Positions 35,806-47,900 of a stretch of 64,000 nt of DNA are shown one piece after another. The position numbers and the translations under genes are program-made. Positions within the stretch are counted from its first letter, which is position 1. Each line of letters starts with the position of its first letter. Where the stretch lies: NCBI RefSeq assembly GCF_048773025.1, contig NC_133544.1:78777001-78841000 (forward strand), written 5' to 3'. A model generated the notes under the pieces. That model made no database searches. It worked only from the letters and a program-made list of their open reading frames with translations, and had not been told where the DNA came from. Source of the DNA: Camelus bactrianus. Taxonomy: Eukaryota; Chordata; Mammalia; Artiodactyla; Camelidae.

Positions 35806-37265
35806 CTGTTAGCTTTGTTGCCTCCCTCAGTTGGATTTGGATCTATATTTTGAGAAAGTACTGCTTTAGGAGTTCTTCCACTTCAGCTGTCTTTCTGTAT
35901 GAAGTAAATATATTGTATGTTTTTCTTTGGTTTTATGTATGTCTTTATACATTTTCTCAAATTACTTTTGAAATACATTGGAATATAGACCATGAATGAA
36001 TGAGTTAAATGAATGAGTGAGTGAGTCAGTTTGTTGGAGGTGTCAGTCCAGCACTGCTAATAAACATTAGCTAAGAAAACAAGGTCAGAAGAAAGGTCTT
36101 AACTGGTATCCTTGTTTTAAAAGTGGTAGCATGTTCTGCGAAATAATTGAACAGAAAAATGTAATTCTATTGTCTCTTTCCCCAGTTCTCCCTTAACAAT
36201 CATTAACTCCTTTCAAGTGTATGAGCCAGAGTTTTAAAGGGAGGATTAATGAAAATAAGAACTACTGTATTAACATTCTTCAGAAGTGAGTGGCCCTAAC
36301 CCGAGTACAATGGTCTTTTGGTAAATCCTACTTCCTGTCAAAAAGAGAGAAAATCCAATCATCGGCATAATAGATGAGTAAATTAGATACACATTTCCCC
36401 TTCTTTTGCTTGTTCTGTTTTGCTGTTTGTGCCGTCTGCACCTGCAGAACTCACATCCTGGGAATGAATTTTATAGACCTCGGGTGAGAGAGATTTTCAC
36501 TGTTTTGATCATCACCTGCTCTGAAGGGCTCGGTCAGTGGTTTGGGGAGAATGAGGGACATGCATTCTGGATCGTGGCTCCCATGAGTGGACCTGGTTAG
36601 AAAGGTTTGGTTTGTACCTAACCTTCCCCTGCAGATTGAGGGGGTACCTCGAGATGCAACTGGATTTTAAACTCTTTTCTCAGGGGTGGAGAAACATACA
36701 GCTCTACCACTACCAACAACCTGATGAGGTGGTTTTTCATAAAGTCACCAATGAGGTTTTCATTTAAAATCTGAGGCTTGACTCCAAACACCCAGATACT
36801 TAAACTCATTAGCCATTTCAAAGAGGCATGTCGTAAACAGGAAGTGCTCTAATGAAATTAGGCGTACGGTGCCCACCTCAGGACCAGGTCATGTGGGATT
36901 TGAATAGTTTTCTATAGCCGTTATAGAGAGCGATGTGTTAGGGGTGAGCACAACAGGGAGGAAAAGAATACAATTATTCAAAGAACTAGCCCTGAGGGAA
37001 AGTGGTGACAGGCAGAAAATTCAGTGGGGGATTCATTTTTTTTATTTTAAAATTTTTTTAGGAAAAATACTTAACTAGGCTGTGAGTATGACACAGGCAT
37101 ATTTAACTTCAAACATGTGAACCCAGCATGCATTTTCAAGCAATGGTGGGAAATGTGGATAGATTGAATGGAAAAAAAAAGTTTCAAGCTGAATTTGGCC
37201 CATTAAAATAGTGCATATCAATTTCTGACATGAAAACTGACCGTTAACTTGGTTTGAACTTGCAG

Positions 37266-37476
37266 CTCCTGGCTAAGCACAAGGGCTTGCCGTGGGAGGC
37301 AGCGCTGCGGCTGGAGGAGGTGCAGGCCAGACTGGGAGTCAGTCTGGAAGAAATGCTGCTGATCACAGAGGATGCCCTTCACCCGGAGCCCTACAGCCCT
37401 GAGGAGGTCTGCAGGTGTCTGGGCATCAGCCTGTGGGAACTCCGGACCCAGATCCTCAGTCCAAACACTCAAGATG
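37266..37476 (+). CDS. GALK2: GALK2 exon 8 (residues 253-322)
   Basis: This 211-nt exon encodes [20 protein letters not shown] through [12 protein letters not shown] plus one base of the next codon (phase 1 end). In GALK2 this is the mostly helical region between the catalytic core and the C-terminal GHMP domain. It includes the [20 protein letters not shown] segment. The acceptor is gaacttgcag just before 37266 and the donor is gtgagt at 37477. The exon is clearly richer in G+C and CpG than its AT-rich introns. From memory it is the least conserved of the five exons relative to human GALK2, with changes such as YKSLQW to HKGLPW and SLEEL to SLWEL. Confidence 0.96.
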
Positions 37477-37636
37477 GTGAGTCTGCTCGGGTCAGGGCAT
37501 GGGCTCTTCCCCCACTCATGGCTGGAAGGCTTCCATCTTCCCCATGGGTCTTACTGATTTGGAAGCATGCATGAGGGAATGTGGAGCCTGTGTGTGTTTC
37601 GGCAGACTTGATTATCTAGATTCTTGACTTCATTAA

Positions 37637-37765
37637 ATTCATTCATTCATTCATTCATTCATTCATGAACAAACATTTCCTGGTCTGCTATATGCCAGGT
37701 TTTCTGGCCTGGAAAAGGTGAATAGTACATACTTTCTGCCCTCTAGAAGTTCACAATTCAATGTT
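37637..37765 (-). mobile_element. L2 LINE 3' end with expanded ATTC tail, reverse
   Basis: The (ATTC)n run at 37639-37664 is the L2 tail repeat, expanded. It is followed by AACATTTCCTGGTCTGCTAT, ATGCCAGGTTTTCTGGCCTG and TCTAGAAGTTCACAATTCAA, the reversed L2 3' end. Confidence 0.82.
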
Positions 37766-38424
37766 TTTTTTGTTTTTTTTTTCCATCTTCCCTGCTTCCC
37801 CCCGTCCTGCCACCCATAGTCATTTTTCTGATTATTGTACCACTTACATAGAAAGGTCTAGGTTAGAGCAGTGCTTGTAACTGCTCTGGAACAACATTCT
37901 AGGCACCAGGAAGTCTGTACGGCGTAGGTTGAAACTTGTGGCCCACTTAAGTATGGGAGGTTTTTCTGTTTGCCTGCTGCTTTCAAGTGATAATTTTTGT
38001 ATACTATAATATCAGATACCCAAGATGGAGGCCAGGTCAGGGTTGGAGATACAGGATGGAGCCTTGGAGTGGCTTCTCTTCTTAGAAGTAAAGGTTTTCT
38101 CTTTTTGGGAGGTCAATGCTGTGGGCAGGAATATCTAGCTAAGATCCAGTAGTCTCCTGAGGTAGAGTTGAGGGGTGGGAGCTTAGCACAAAGATCAGCT
38201 TCAGGGCCCCATTTCCATCCCATTCAGTTCAGCTCTGCAACTGGTTACCGTGTGCCTACAGCATGTTTGCCTGCCACTTAATGTCTTAAAGGCTGCAACT
38301 GCAGACAGCTTTTGGATAAGAGAAGGTAATCATTTGAGGACAGAAGGAAGGTTTTGGTTTCCAACATTGTTAGATCTAATTTAATCTGATGAACATTTAT
38401 TGAATTTCTAGATGAACAAACTAG

Positions 38425-38620
38425 ACTACAGGCCTCATCAGACTTGCCACCTGTTTTTGTGAAATAAACTCCTGCTAGAACACAGCCACATGTTGGCTAT
38501 GCCTGCTTTTCCACTGTAACAGCAAAGTTGAGGAGCTGTGACAGAGTCTGAACAGGACACAAAACCTAAAGTATTTACTATCTGGCTCTTGGCAGAGAAG
38601 GTTTGCTGACACCACTCCAG
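38425..38620 (-). mobile_element. hAT-type DNA transposon remnant
   Basis: GCCACCTGTTTTTGTGAAAT, AACACAGCCACATGTTGGCT, AAAGTATTTACTATCTGGCT and GAGAAGGTTTGCTGACACCA follow a common hAT fossil whose ends read AGGGGTCGGCAAACTTTTTC. Non-coding; exact MER name not assigned. Confidence 0.8.
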
Positions 38621-38634
38621 AAAGCCAATAGACT

Positions 38635-38880
38635 AATGGGTAGCCATGCTGCCTGGATTAAGATCTCAGGCATCATCACTGATTGGATTTGTGACTAAAT
38701 TTGCAATTCTTTTTTTTTTTTTTCCTGTAAGATTTGCAGTTCTTAACCTTTCTGTTCTCTTAGTTTTACCATGAAGGTAGGCCTAATAGGAATACCCACC
38801 TTAAAGGCGTAATCTGTGTACTGTGCTAAGAACAATGCTAGGTAACGGAGGTGCTCATCAGTGGCTGTTACTTCTCTTCC
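38635..38880 (+). mobile_element. MIR SINE remnant with T-tract insertion
   Basis: CATGCTGCCTGGATTAAGAT, CTTAACCTTTCTGTTCTCTT and GTGCTAAGAACAATGCTAGG fit MIR. A T run at 38709-38723 splits the core, and GATTTGCAGTTCTTAACC after it partly repeats the sequence before it (AATTTGCAATTC). Confidence 0.65.
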
Positions 38881-38924
38881 CTCTCCTCTCCCCCCTCCTC
38901 TAGGCCCTGAGGCTTAGCAGTGGG

Positions 38925-40195
38925 AACACAGAACTAAACACAACAAGGAGTTTACAGAATAGTGGTAGAAACAGATAAAGCAAAAACTGATCTGGCATAG
39001 AGTAATGAGTGTGGTGAGGGAGGTGTTCTTGGGTCCAGGAAACTAGGAAAGAAAGAAGTTAGAGCTGGCTTTACTAAGGAGACAGCAACCAGACAAAAGC
39101 TAGAGAATAAATGGAAATTTCCTTGGTAGACAGGCAGTCAGAAAGATAAAACAGCTGGTATAGAGGCAGACAGGAGTCAGAGAGGATTATATGTCCAGAG
39201 AACTAGATGGTTGAGTGTTTCTTGAAAACAATGTGCATAGTGGTGAGTGATGTACCAGGCTGAGTTTGTAGATCAGCTCAGATCACCAGTGACTATGAGT
39301 TGTATGGGTAATGGGGGAGTTCATAAAATGAATGAAGAAGTTGAGTAGGTCATTGAAAAGACAGAGCTTCCAGGGGAATAGCCTTTTATTTTTTGACATA
39401 AGACATTGTCCAGTGTGTTTAATTCAGCAAACACATGTGTTAACTTCACTGGGCCGGGTATTATGCTGGATGGTGGGATCCAAAGGTAAGCAGGACATGA
39501 TCTCTGCCTTAGAGTGACCTAGCGTCTAATGGGGGAGCGCCAGTCAACAGTCACAGTAAATACATCCCGCTGTATGGAGGTGTTTATCAAGAGTCCTGAG
39601 AGTGTGGTGGAGAGAGAGTGACTACATGCCTGGAGAATGTGGCTTGAATTTGAGCTGGATCTTAAAAGAAAGTTATGGACTTCCCAGGCTGAGAGGGCTG
39701 ACAGGCCACTCCTGGCAGAGAGTGGAGCCTGGCTGAGGACAGAGACACGAGGAGTGGGGTATTTGAAAACATGTGCCAGTAGGTGTTGTGTGCCGAATGA
39801 GTTGGATGCCAGCAGTACTGGCTGAAGGGACTCCAGTTAGGGGACTGCTGTTCTCCTCTTCATCACAGAAGAGCCTGAACTCGGGGGTTGTTGGTGGCTA
39901 TCTCAAAGGGTAGATTCTCAAGTCTGTAAAGGAGAGTTCAGTTGGAAGTGATGATTGCCCATGTCTAGAAAGGAAGGGAAAGAGAGAGGAAAGAAAGAGA
40001 AGATAAGGAAGGCTGAGGTGTAGGTGCTGGGAAAGTCAGGGAATTGACTTTGCAGGCAAGATAATGAGTTTATAGATACAATTGAGTTTGTCTGTTGATA
40101 TGGTATGTAAATAAAGATAGAGAACAGGCAAAGAGTCCAACTGTATAATTAGATTTTGGAGTTTTTGGTGAAGAGGCAAAGAAACCTTAATAGAC
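38925..40195 (-). mobile_element. Long L2 LINE remnant, reverse
   Basis: The segment shows repeated L2-type phrases in reverse, including GGGTATTATGCTGGATGGTG, CATGATCTCTGCCTTAGAGT and GAATTTGAGCTGGATCTTAA. More than one L2 copy may be present, since a fresh 3' end appears at about 39420 within the block. Confidence 0.7.
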
Positions 40196-40209
40196 GCTGA
40201 GAATATCCA

Positions 40210-40930
40210 CTGTCAAATGACCTTAAGGCAGTCTTTTCATGGGGTCACTTCTTAGTTTGGAAACCTTCAAAGGCTCACCATTACCTCATTGCCTAAAGTC
40301 TTTACCATGGGTATTAAGTTTCTCCTCATTCTGGCCTTAACTCTGTGCTGTCCTGTCTCCCATTTGAGCCCATTCATGCCCATGTGGACAGCGTTGTCCT
40401 GGCTGAAAGATGTCACTCGCTAATTACCTCTTGGACTTGCCTCTGGGCCTTTAATCCTAAACACCACTGCCCTTTCTTCTTTTGTGAAATGTATTTCTTA
40501 CCTATCTTAAAAGCTCAGTGCAATTCTTATCTGTGTCCTTCTCAGTCTGAAGCCTATTCTCTTTCTCTGTATCCCTGTTCCTTTTTCTCTGTACCAGTGT
40601 TTCTTTTTCTCTGTATCTGCCTGTTTTCCTCTCCTCCTCACCCCCCTTTTTAAAATAAGCATTTTTGGGGGGAATAAGGTAATTTTCCAGAAAACCTTGG
40701 AAAACACAAAGGATAATTTGCTAATCATAGGACGTGCATTGCTATTTATGTATCTATTTAAGTTTTATCCCCCCTAAAGAACGGTGATTTCATTATTTTT
40801 ATAAAAATGATGAATGCTTAATCTTACCTCTTTATCTAAAATAACTTCCTACTGTTCCACTTGCATCACTTTCTATAATTTACTTAGGTTTTGTTCGCAC
40901 TCAATGAATCTATGCTGAATGAATGAACCC
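40210..40930 (+). mobile_element. L2 LINE remnant
   Basis: AAAGGCTCACCATTACCTCA, TTAAGTTTCTCCTCATTCTG, GCCTTAACTCTGTGCTGTCC and a terminal CTCAATGAATCTATGCTGAA/TGAATGAACC fit L2 in + orientation. A CT-rich, CTGTATC-bearing stretch at 40555-40625 interrupts it. Confidence 0.7.
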
Positions 40931-41636
40931 ATTTTGTAATCCTATCATCCTCAAAGGATTCTCCCTTTTTGCTTTTAAGATTAAGTACATGTAAAAAAAC
41001 TATGAACATAAATTTGTCTGTGGGATTCTAGAGTCTCCCAGATTAATGTCATTTTATTTACTCTCTGAATCAAACCCTCAAACCTCAGCCAAATTTCCTG
41101 TGAGTTCTCTTGGCACTCAGCTTTAACTTTAGAAGTCAAAATCCCTCTATATCTTTGCCTTGTTCTTTCTGAGTTTGTGCTTTGGTTGGTCTAGGACCTT
41201 AAGTAAATGCTTCTACTAGAAAATATTATTCTCATTGAATGTGATTCTTACGGAATGAGTGGAGGCACAGAGGCCGTGTGCCCCCGGTAGGGGCTCTGGA
41301 GGGGCCACCACCCCTTTATTCCAGGTGCTTAGACTTCAACATGCTTGCTTTGACTTGAACTAATGTTCCCATCATGGCGGTCCATGCCTTTCTCAAAGGC
41401 ATATGAGCTGAGGTGTTCTCTTCCTGCCAAGATTCCTTTCCTTCTTTACCTGGTTATGAGTGTGAGTTGGAAGATGCTGACCTTGAGGTGAGAGTGCAGG
41501 GAGAGATGTTTACATTCAAACTGTGGCTTGCCGCCTCTGCTAAACCAGCCAGACTTCCAAAGGCCCATGTTATTTTCTCTTTTCAATTTCCTAATAATTA
41601 GATTCAGAAATGCTCGAAGGCCATTAAAATTAACTG

Positions 41637-41656
41637 CACACACACACACACACACA
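41637..41656 (+). repeat. (CA)10 microsatellite
   Basis: Ten CA units, followed by AAGC. Confidence 0.95.
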
Positions 41657-42359
41657 AAGCAAAATCTTCAAATCCTTTAGACATTGTTTAGAGTGGCTAT
41701 AATCCATCACTAGGAACTGGTTAGGAAAAACTGAAGGACTATTTGCAGGCCTTGCCTATGAATAAGAATTATCTAAGGGCGTGGTATAATGTCTGAGTTT
41801 CTGGAGACTCAGGGGCCAGGCTGATTTGGGAGGGGTGTCTCCTAAGGTGTGACCTCAGAGAAAGAGGTGAAGCTGTGGTCAGAGCCAGGAGAGATGGGCA
41901 CGTGTATGTAGCACAGGAGAGAAGTCAAGGACACACATTAGAGGGTAAACAGAGGAGTCCACGAGGAACTAAATGGAAACTGAGGTAGAGAATGAGTCAT
42001 GTGGTTTGGGTGCTAGTTTAAGACAGGGGGAATTTATTGGGAGCATTTCTTTTGGGCGTGCTCAGCCTATGTTCCAGGTCAGGGTGGCCCTGCCGCTTAG
42101 ATGTACTGTTCTGGGCTGGCCATGAACCTCCTTGCTTGCATTACCAACTTTGCGTGTGACCATATGCTGACAAAGTGCTGTCTAGTTGCTGACTAATTTG
42201 TTTGGATCCTGTAATCCAAAGTCAGGAGTGATAACCATGCATGGCTTTTGAGCAAGTATAGCGCACTGGCATAGACCGCTCTTCAGGAAGACATCTAGAG
42301 CAACCCCCACCCCCGCAAAAGACCCAAAAGGCTTATTTAGTTTATGGTTTACACATTAC

Positions 42360-42545
42360 TCTTTACCCACATCAACTGATTTGAATTTCATGACGACTCT
42401 GGGGCACATGGTTATTCTCATTTCACAGATGAGGAAACTGAAGTCAGAGAGTTACATGTACTTACAAACCTCGAGAAGTAGTAATTGCTGGAGCCAGATC
42501 CCAAATCCTAGTCTTTGGATTTAATCCAATACTCTTGCTGCCATT
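42360..42545 (-). mobile_element. MIR-like SINE remnant, reverse
   Basis: TTCATGACGACTCTGGGGCA, TTTCACAGATGAGGAAACTG and GGAGCCAGATCCCAAATCCT are a clear reversed MIR-type element. Confidence 0.82.
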
Positions 42546-43164
42546 ACTTTTTATCTCAGTGTATTAATAAGCTGGCCTTGGCAATCCTGTACCAAGCAAG
42601 GAAGATAAAATCAAATTTTGACTTTGCCTGGCTATGATTCTTTTCCTGAAACTGAGGAGAGGTGATGAAGATAGGTTACTTTGTGGTTAAAGGGTTTCCT
42701 TTGGGCTATTTCTCTTTCTGATGCTTTTGCCTTAGAAGATGTAGAGCCACGCTGTGTCCAGTAGCTTGCTTAATTTAAGGAGTAAACTTAACTTGGCCAG
42801 AATGTGCATGAGCTCTTTTATTGCAGAGGAGCTGTGAGAAGTGCTGTGGAATTTTCTTGTTTGATGAAAGTATGGTCCTTATGGATTATCTCAGTTAAGT
42901 TGAAGAAGATTAGGGTTTTTTTTTTTAATCTAATCTTTAATCTAAAGGTACTTTACAATATAAAAGGAATCAGTAATTTCAGTTTTCAATTAAATGTTTT
43001 CAATATCAAGGACATTGATTTAATAATAGCTTGTAAGGTATCAGGTACTAAATTAAATCTTATGATCTCAACACATTCAACTGTTATTCTTACAGGAATT
43101 TTGAAAAAAAATCTTCTATAAAGAGCCTAGAAGAAACTCCAAATAAAATTATAGACCATTCTTT

Positions 43165-43400
43165 TTTTTTTCTTAAAAAAATTAATTTTAACCCCTTTAT
43201 TATGGTATGATTCCTATACAGTAAACTACATGTCTTTTAGATGCACAATTTGATAAATTTTGATAGATGTATACACCAGTGAAACCACCACCACAGTCAA
43301 GATAGCTAACATTTCTGTCACTCCCCAAGAGGTGCAAATTTCGAATTCCCAATAGGCCATTCTAGTGTTTACAGATACTGGTTGAGCAGAAATCCTTAAA
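43165..43400 (-). mobile_element. L1M-type LINE-1 3' UTR, reverse
   Basis: Phrases such as TTTATTATGGTATGATTCCT, GATAAATTTTGATAGATGTA and CCACCACCACAGTCAAGATA match the reverse complement of an L1M 3' UTR. It is a short, old fragment. Confidence 0.75.
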
Positions 43401-43764
43401 ATCTGCATGTTGGACTTCTAACAAGGCCAAATAAAAGTGAGCCCTTTAGTTTTGTCTTTTGTTTTCATTTTTACAGGATAATAGGTTCTTAGGAAACAAA
43501 ATATAAAAAAGCATAAATCAAATAACTATTTTTGGCTTGCGCAAAGGAGAGGCTTTAAGTTGTTCTGAAAACAGGGGTGGGGGAATCTGCCTTCACTTAG
43601 TTCTGTTTCCTCTCTCCAGCTGCCTGTTCTCTCCTCTTTGCCCCTCCGCGCCTGCTGACTCCTCAGCTGTCTGGCCACGGAGGGCAGGGTCGTGCCAGGA
43701 GTGGAGCTTCTTTAATTTATTTCTTTTTTGGGGAGGGGGGCTAAGTTCCAGTTTATTTATTTTT

Positions 43765-43862
43765 GTTAACATTTTTAATTGATTTATAGTCATTTTACAA
43801 TGTTGTGTCAAATTCCAGTGTAGAGCACAATTTTTCAGTTATACATGAACATATATATATTC
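43765..43862 (-). mobile_element. LINE-1 3' end fragment, artiodactyl type, reverse
   Basis: The phrases TTTATAGTCATTTTACAATG and CAGTTATACATGAACATATA match the reverse complement of the artiodactyl L1 3' UTR. It follows a G-rich stretch near 43730-43740 and ends in a short TA run. Confidence 0.78.
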
Positions 43863-44869
43863 TTTAATTTCTTGAAGGAAACGGGCTGAACTGCTTCCCT
43901 AATCACTTGGGAATGATGCTTCCTTGATTTTTTCTCTTCCTCTTTCAGATTTCAGATAGTACCCCTATTCACTGGTTCACCTTGCCTCTTGAAATATTTG
44001 AAGAACTGAAAATGAATGTGAATGTAGCTTATTAATTATGACGTTTTAAAGGCATGGCATCTTAAAGCCCTCAACTTCTGCAGGAACAGCCCAGTACCAG
44101 TGTGTAGGGTCACATACACAACTGTGGCGTGTGCTGTGTACTGGTTGGCGCCGGGCCACTGACAGGGAGGCCAGAGCTCGGAATGTTCCTCTTACCCCAT
44201 GAAGCTGGTAATGGGAGCCTTGTTTCTGGCTCCATTCTGGAGCCACAAGAGCCAGAGAATTCTGGAATTTTCGTTCACTTGTGTGAGAGTTTTAAAGCTA
44301 AAATGAAACAGATTCTGCAGGTATGTTTTGAGGAGAGGTTAACCCCTGCAACTTGTCTTAAATGCACTTGGTCATCTTGGACTGGGGCAGACCCAGAATG
44401 AACCTATGAGCTCGACCACCTCTTTGGACTCTGCACCTTCAAACCTTTGAGTTCCCCAGATTTCTTGAGCTAGAGTGATTTGGGTAGGGCTGGCAGTAGA
44501 GGATGTGGTAGAGAGTTAGACTAATGAGACTAAACCTTTACCTCTGTCAGAGACTCTGATCCTTTTCCCCAAAGAAGAAAATGTTCCTTTCTCTAGGAAG
44601 GTCATCCTTGTGTACGGAGCCTTCTGCTGCAGGGAGACTGTCCATGATGCAGGGACTGGGGAGGGGACATCCACTTTCCTGATAACAGCAGCCCCGCAGG
44701 CTCCCGTGACCAGCTATGAAGGGAAGCTGGAAACAACTTTTCCAGCCTCATATGAAGTTCACATACAGCAGGTGCTCTAATGGCATTTCCCAGAAATAAA
44801 CCCTGAAAGAGTCACAGCTGCTAAACGTGAGTCATGAGGCGCCATCAGCCTCAGGTTCTCCCTTTGCTG

Positions 44870-45590
44870 GTGGGATGGGAGATGACATTTACTGAGACCC
44901 TGCTCTATTCAAGACACTGTTAGGTCCCAAGGGGGCTATAAAGATGAAGATGGCACAGTCTGCCCTCCTAAAGCAGAGTGTGGTAATTATAATTAGAAGG
45001 GAACACAGTATTTAGTGACTGGGATCTTCTGGGAGAGCTTCATGGAAGATATGGCATTTGTACTTACACTGAAAGAGATCTGGGGAATGCAGAACTAGTC
45101 TGGGTAGGATACTGATGCTGGGCCTCCACTCTGGGCGAGGCAGTGATGGAACACATTGGAGGGGGCAGCACAATCGCACATTCAGAGGACTCAGTGTGTC
45201 CTGTTGTATTGGGACGTGTGGGCTATCATTTCTTGGACAATGGAAAAATAATGCAGCATTTGATGCAGTGAAACATTTGGGAATGCCACAAGCAAAATGA
45301 GGACTTGGGAAGCTTATTATGGCAGCGGAATACAGGTTGGTAAGAGGTGAGAGGGAGACCAGTTAGAAGGTAGAAGTTGTTCAGACATGGGATAAGAATC
45401 TGAATTAGGAAGGTAGAATACAGAATGAAAAGGAGGGGAGTGATGGACTCTGTCTTGTCTTTTGAATGGCCCTGGAGGTAAGAAGAGCTTACTGAGAGTA
45501 GAATGCAGGTGACGGTGACCACAGCAGAGTGAAGCACAGATTTCAAGATCAGAGGAGAATTTATATGTCACAGACAGTGCTAGCTCTTGC
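44870..45590 (-). mobile_element. L2 LINE 3' remnant, reverse
   Basis: ACTGAGACCCTGCTCTATTC, AAGACACTGTTAGGTCCCAA, GAGAGCTTCATGGAAGATAT and later GAATGGCCCTGGAGGTAAGA are L2 3' sequence in reverse, well over 600 bp long. Confidence 0.72.
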
Positions 45591-47281
45591 TGCTCCTGGA
45601 AATCTGAGAAAGGAAAGCTATCAACATGTGGGGTGCCGTTACTCTCTACAGACAAGATGGCATTATGCTTTGGATTTGAAAATATTCACAAGTGCCTTTT
45701 GGAATGTTGTTTTCCATGAATTAATGCTGTTTGCGTTGAAAGTGCGTATGTATTTTTTTCATCAGTGGTTTTGCTTTTAACAGCAGGTAGTTAAAGATTT
45801 TTTTCCTCTTAAATGTAAAATGCTAATTTAATTTAGCCTTTGCAGCATGGGAATGGGATCTTAATGTGGCTGAAAACAGCAGTTTATTTTTTGTGGGTTT
45901 GACTAATTTCAGAAACTCCACATTTATGAAAAATATTACTACTAGGAAAATAAATTTGAAACCGCAGTCCAACTTCAGTGAGGATGGTATAGTGTTTTTC
46001 CATTCTACTGCTTAAATACTTCAAAGATTCTATGCCTCAGAGTGGGACTTACTCTGACTTTGCTGCACAGGAGAACAGAGGGCTCTGGAATGCATTCTGA
46101 AGTGGTTTGCCCCATCCACCTCGGGATCGCTGTTCTTGGAAACCAGCTCCTAGTTTAGCCCAGTGGAGCTTTGTGTTTGGAGAGAAATTGACCAGTGGCG
46201 TGCAGCTCTGTGACTGTGCAAAGACAGCTAAAACCACAACTGCTTTTAGCCCCTCACCCAAATAATGGGAAAGTCCTTTGGTGTATGAGAGCCCCAGAAA
46301 GATTCATTATACACTTACATGATAAAGGTTTCCGGTTCTCGAAGACCAGCATATATATTTATTTGGTTTTGATTAATGGTCCTGAGATGAAGTCTTTATC
46401 CAAGTTAAGTCCAATTCCCAAAATATTTATCACTTTTTAGCTTGAAGACCCACGCTCTGCGTTCTTCCGTCCCCACACACTCCCTGCAGTTCGGCACCGT
46501 GGGGCTCGGTGGAGAAACTGCCCGTGTGGAGAATGGGGGAGACGACGGTCCCTCTCTACTTTGCACTCCTCAAATTGACTCTGAGGACAGACTGGGGAAC
46601 CACTTTTTAAAAAGGGCCTACACAGACTAATGTGTGTTCGCTCAGAGGAATAATCAGCGAAGGGGCCTTGAAACCCAAGCACGTGAGGGAAGCTGAGTGG
46701 TTGGTCTGGGGAGAAGACTTAAATGCTGACAGAGCTGGGGCAGATGCCGCAGTTTAGCTGCCTGGCACGCAGGGTCTTTTCCTGGGGAAATCTGCTGCTG
46801 TACACACTGTGGAGAGAGGACAGGTCTTGCCTCCTACGGTGGAAGCTGAGAAGTCAGATTTCCCTCTCACAGGTCACTTGTCACCTGGGTGTCAGCAAGG
46901 GTCGTAGTTCGTCCGGTGTCCTGGCACACGCCTGTGTCTGGGGCTTTGAGTCTAATAGGCACAGGGTCTGTTGACAGAGTGTCTGGAGTCCAGTGTCAGA
47001 TCCGATTTGGGCAGAGACTTTGTCAATGGTCCTCACTGTCTGTCTCCCTTGGTTTCTGACCCATTTCCACTTGTTTCTCGAATTCTAATAGAGAATAGGA
47101 ATATGTCATCCTAACAGATTTTGTGAGTGCCCTAATATTTTAAAAGTAAACAAAATAAATTCCTTCAGATAAATTCCTTTTGTTATTTCATGTAGGTTTC
47201 TGTTGTTTACAAACAATAAGCCTGACTGATACTAATTGCTAAAGACCTGTAATGTTTTCTTATTTCCAGCTGGAATTCTTT

Positions 47282-47412
47282 TTTTATTTTTTAAATTTTT
47301 TGGTGGGGAGGTAATTAGGTGTTTATTTATTTATCTTTAATGGAGGTACTGGGGATTGAACCCAGGACCTTGTGAATGCTAGACTCTACCACTGAGCTAT
47401 ACCCTCCCCACC
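47282..47412 (-). mobile_element. Camelid-type tRNA-derived SINE, reverse orientation
   Basis: Read on the minus strand, it starts GGGGAGGGTATAGCTCAGTG, has a Pol III box B (GGGTTCAATCCC), and ends in a TAAA-type A-rich tail. It is flanked by a perfect 16-bp target-site duplication, TCCAGCTGGAATTCTT, at 47265-47280 and 47413-47428. The flawless duplication points to a recent, probably camelid-lineage insertion. The family is the camelid SINE known as Vic-1/SINE2-Vpa; the exact subfamily is not assigned. Confidence 0.93.
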
Positions 47413-47599
47413 TCCAGCTGGAATTCTTAACCTAAATCCAAGAATAGCCTTATGGAATCTGGGTGTATGTTGTACTATATATAGAATTTCGGATTTATAC
47501 ATGGGGGAGATGGGGGAGAGAAGGCCCATAGCTTTTATTAGAATCTCGAAAGGCTCTGTAACCGCAAAAAAGCCAAGAACCGCTTGTGTACAGGATACA

Positions 47600-47900
47600 A
47601 TTTAAACACCGTACTAAGCACAACATATAGAGTCCTTACAATATGACCTCTGCCTACTGCTTCAATTTTCTCTTTCACCGCGTTTCTTGTTACTTCTGTT
47701 CGTCGTCCTCATTTTATGTTCCAATCACATCAGCATCCTGTGGATTCTCTAAAAGCACCTCCTGGGTTTTAATCTCTATGTCTTTGTTCATGAAGTTCCT
47801 TCTGCCTTCAATTCTTGTTCCTTTTCTTTGCTTCTCATACTTATCCCACCCTTTAATGGGCTTGCTGGACACCCACTCGTCTTTTAGATTTGACTGGTTT
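47600..47900 (+). mobile_element. L2 LINE remnant
   Basis: ATATGACCTCTGCCTACTGC, CTTCTGCCTTCAATTCTTGT and CTCATACTTATCCCACCCTT follow the upstream part of the L2 3' region in + orientation. Similarity fades after 47900. Confidence 0.65.

Larger units (their letters stand above)
28031..37265 (+). other. GALK2: GALK2 intron 7
   Basis: This 9235-bp intron runs from gtatga to ttgcag. It contains L2 pieces in both orientations, a short artiodactyl L1 fragment, two MIRs and an L1-like 3' end, listed separately. About 28100-28950, 29460-30640, 30720-32260, 34030-35620 and 35810-37200 show nothing I can name beyond A/T runs and a CT-rich stretch near 31170-31230. Confidence 0.9.

Noticed and set aside
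37637-37670. Tandem ATTC array resembling a repeat-spacer structure
   Set aside because: Units are adjacent with no spacers. It is the expanded tail of an L2 copy, not a CRISPR-like array.
46440-46640. CpG-richer stretch that could be a small CpG island
   Set aside because: It is only about 200 bp, with few CpGs, and lies deep in an intron with no exon or promoter element nearby.
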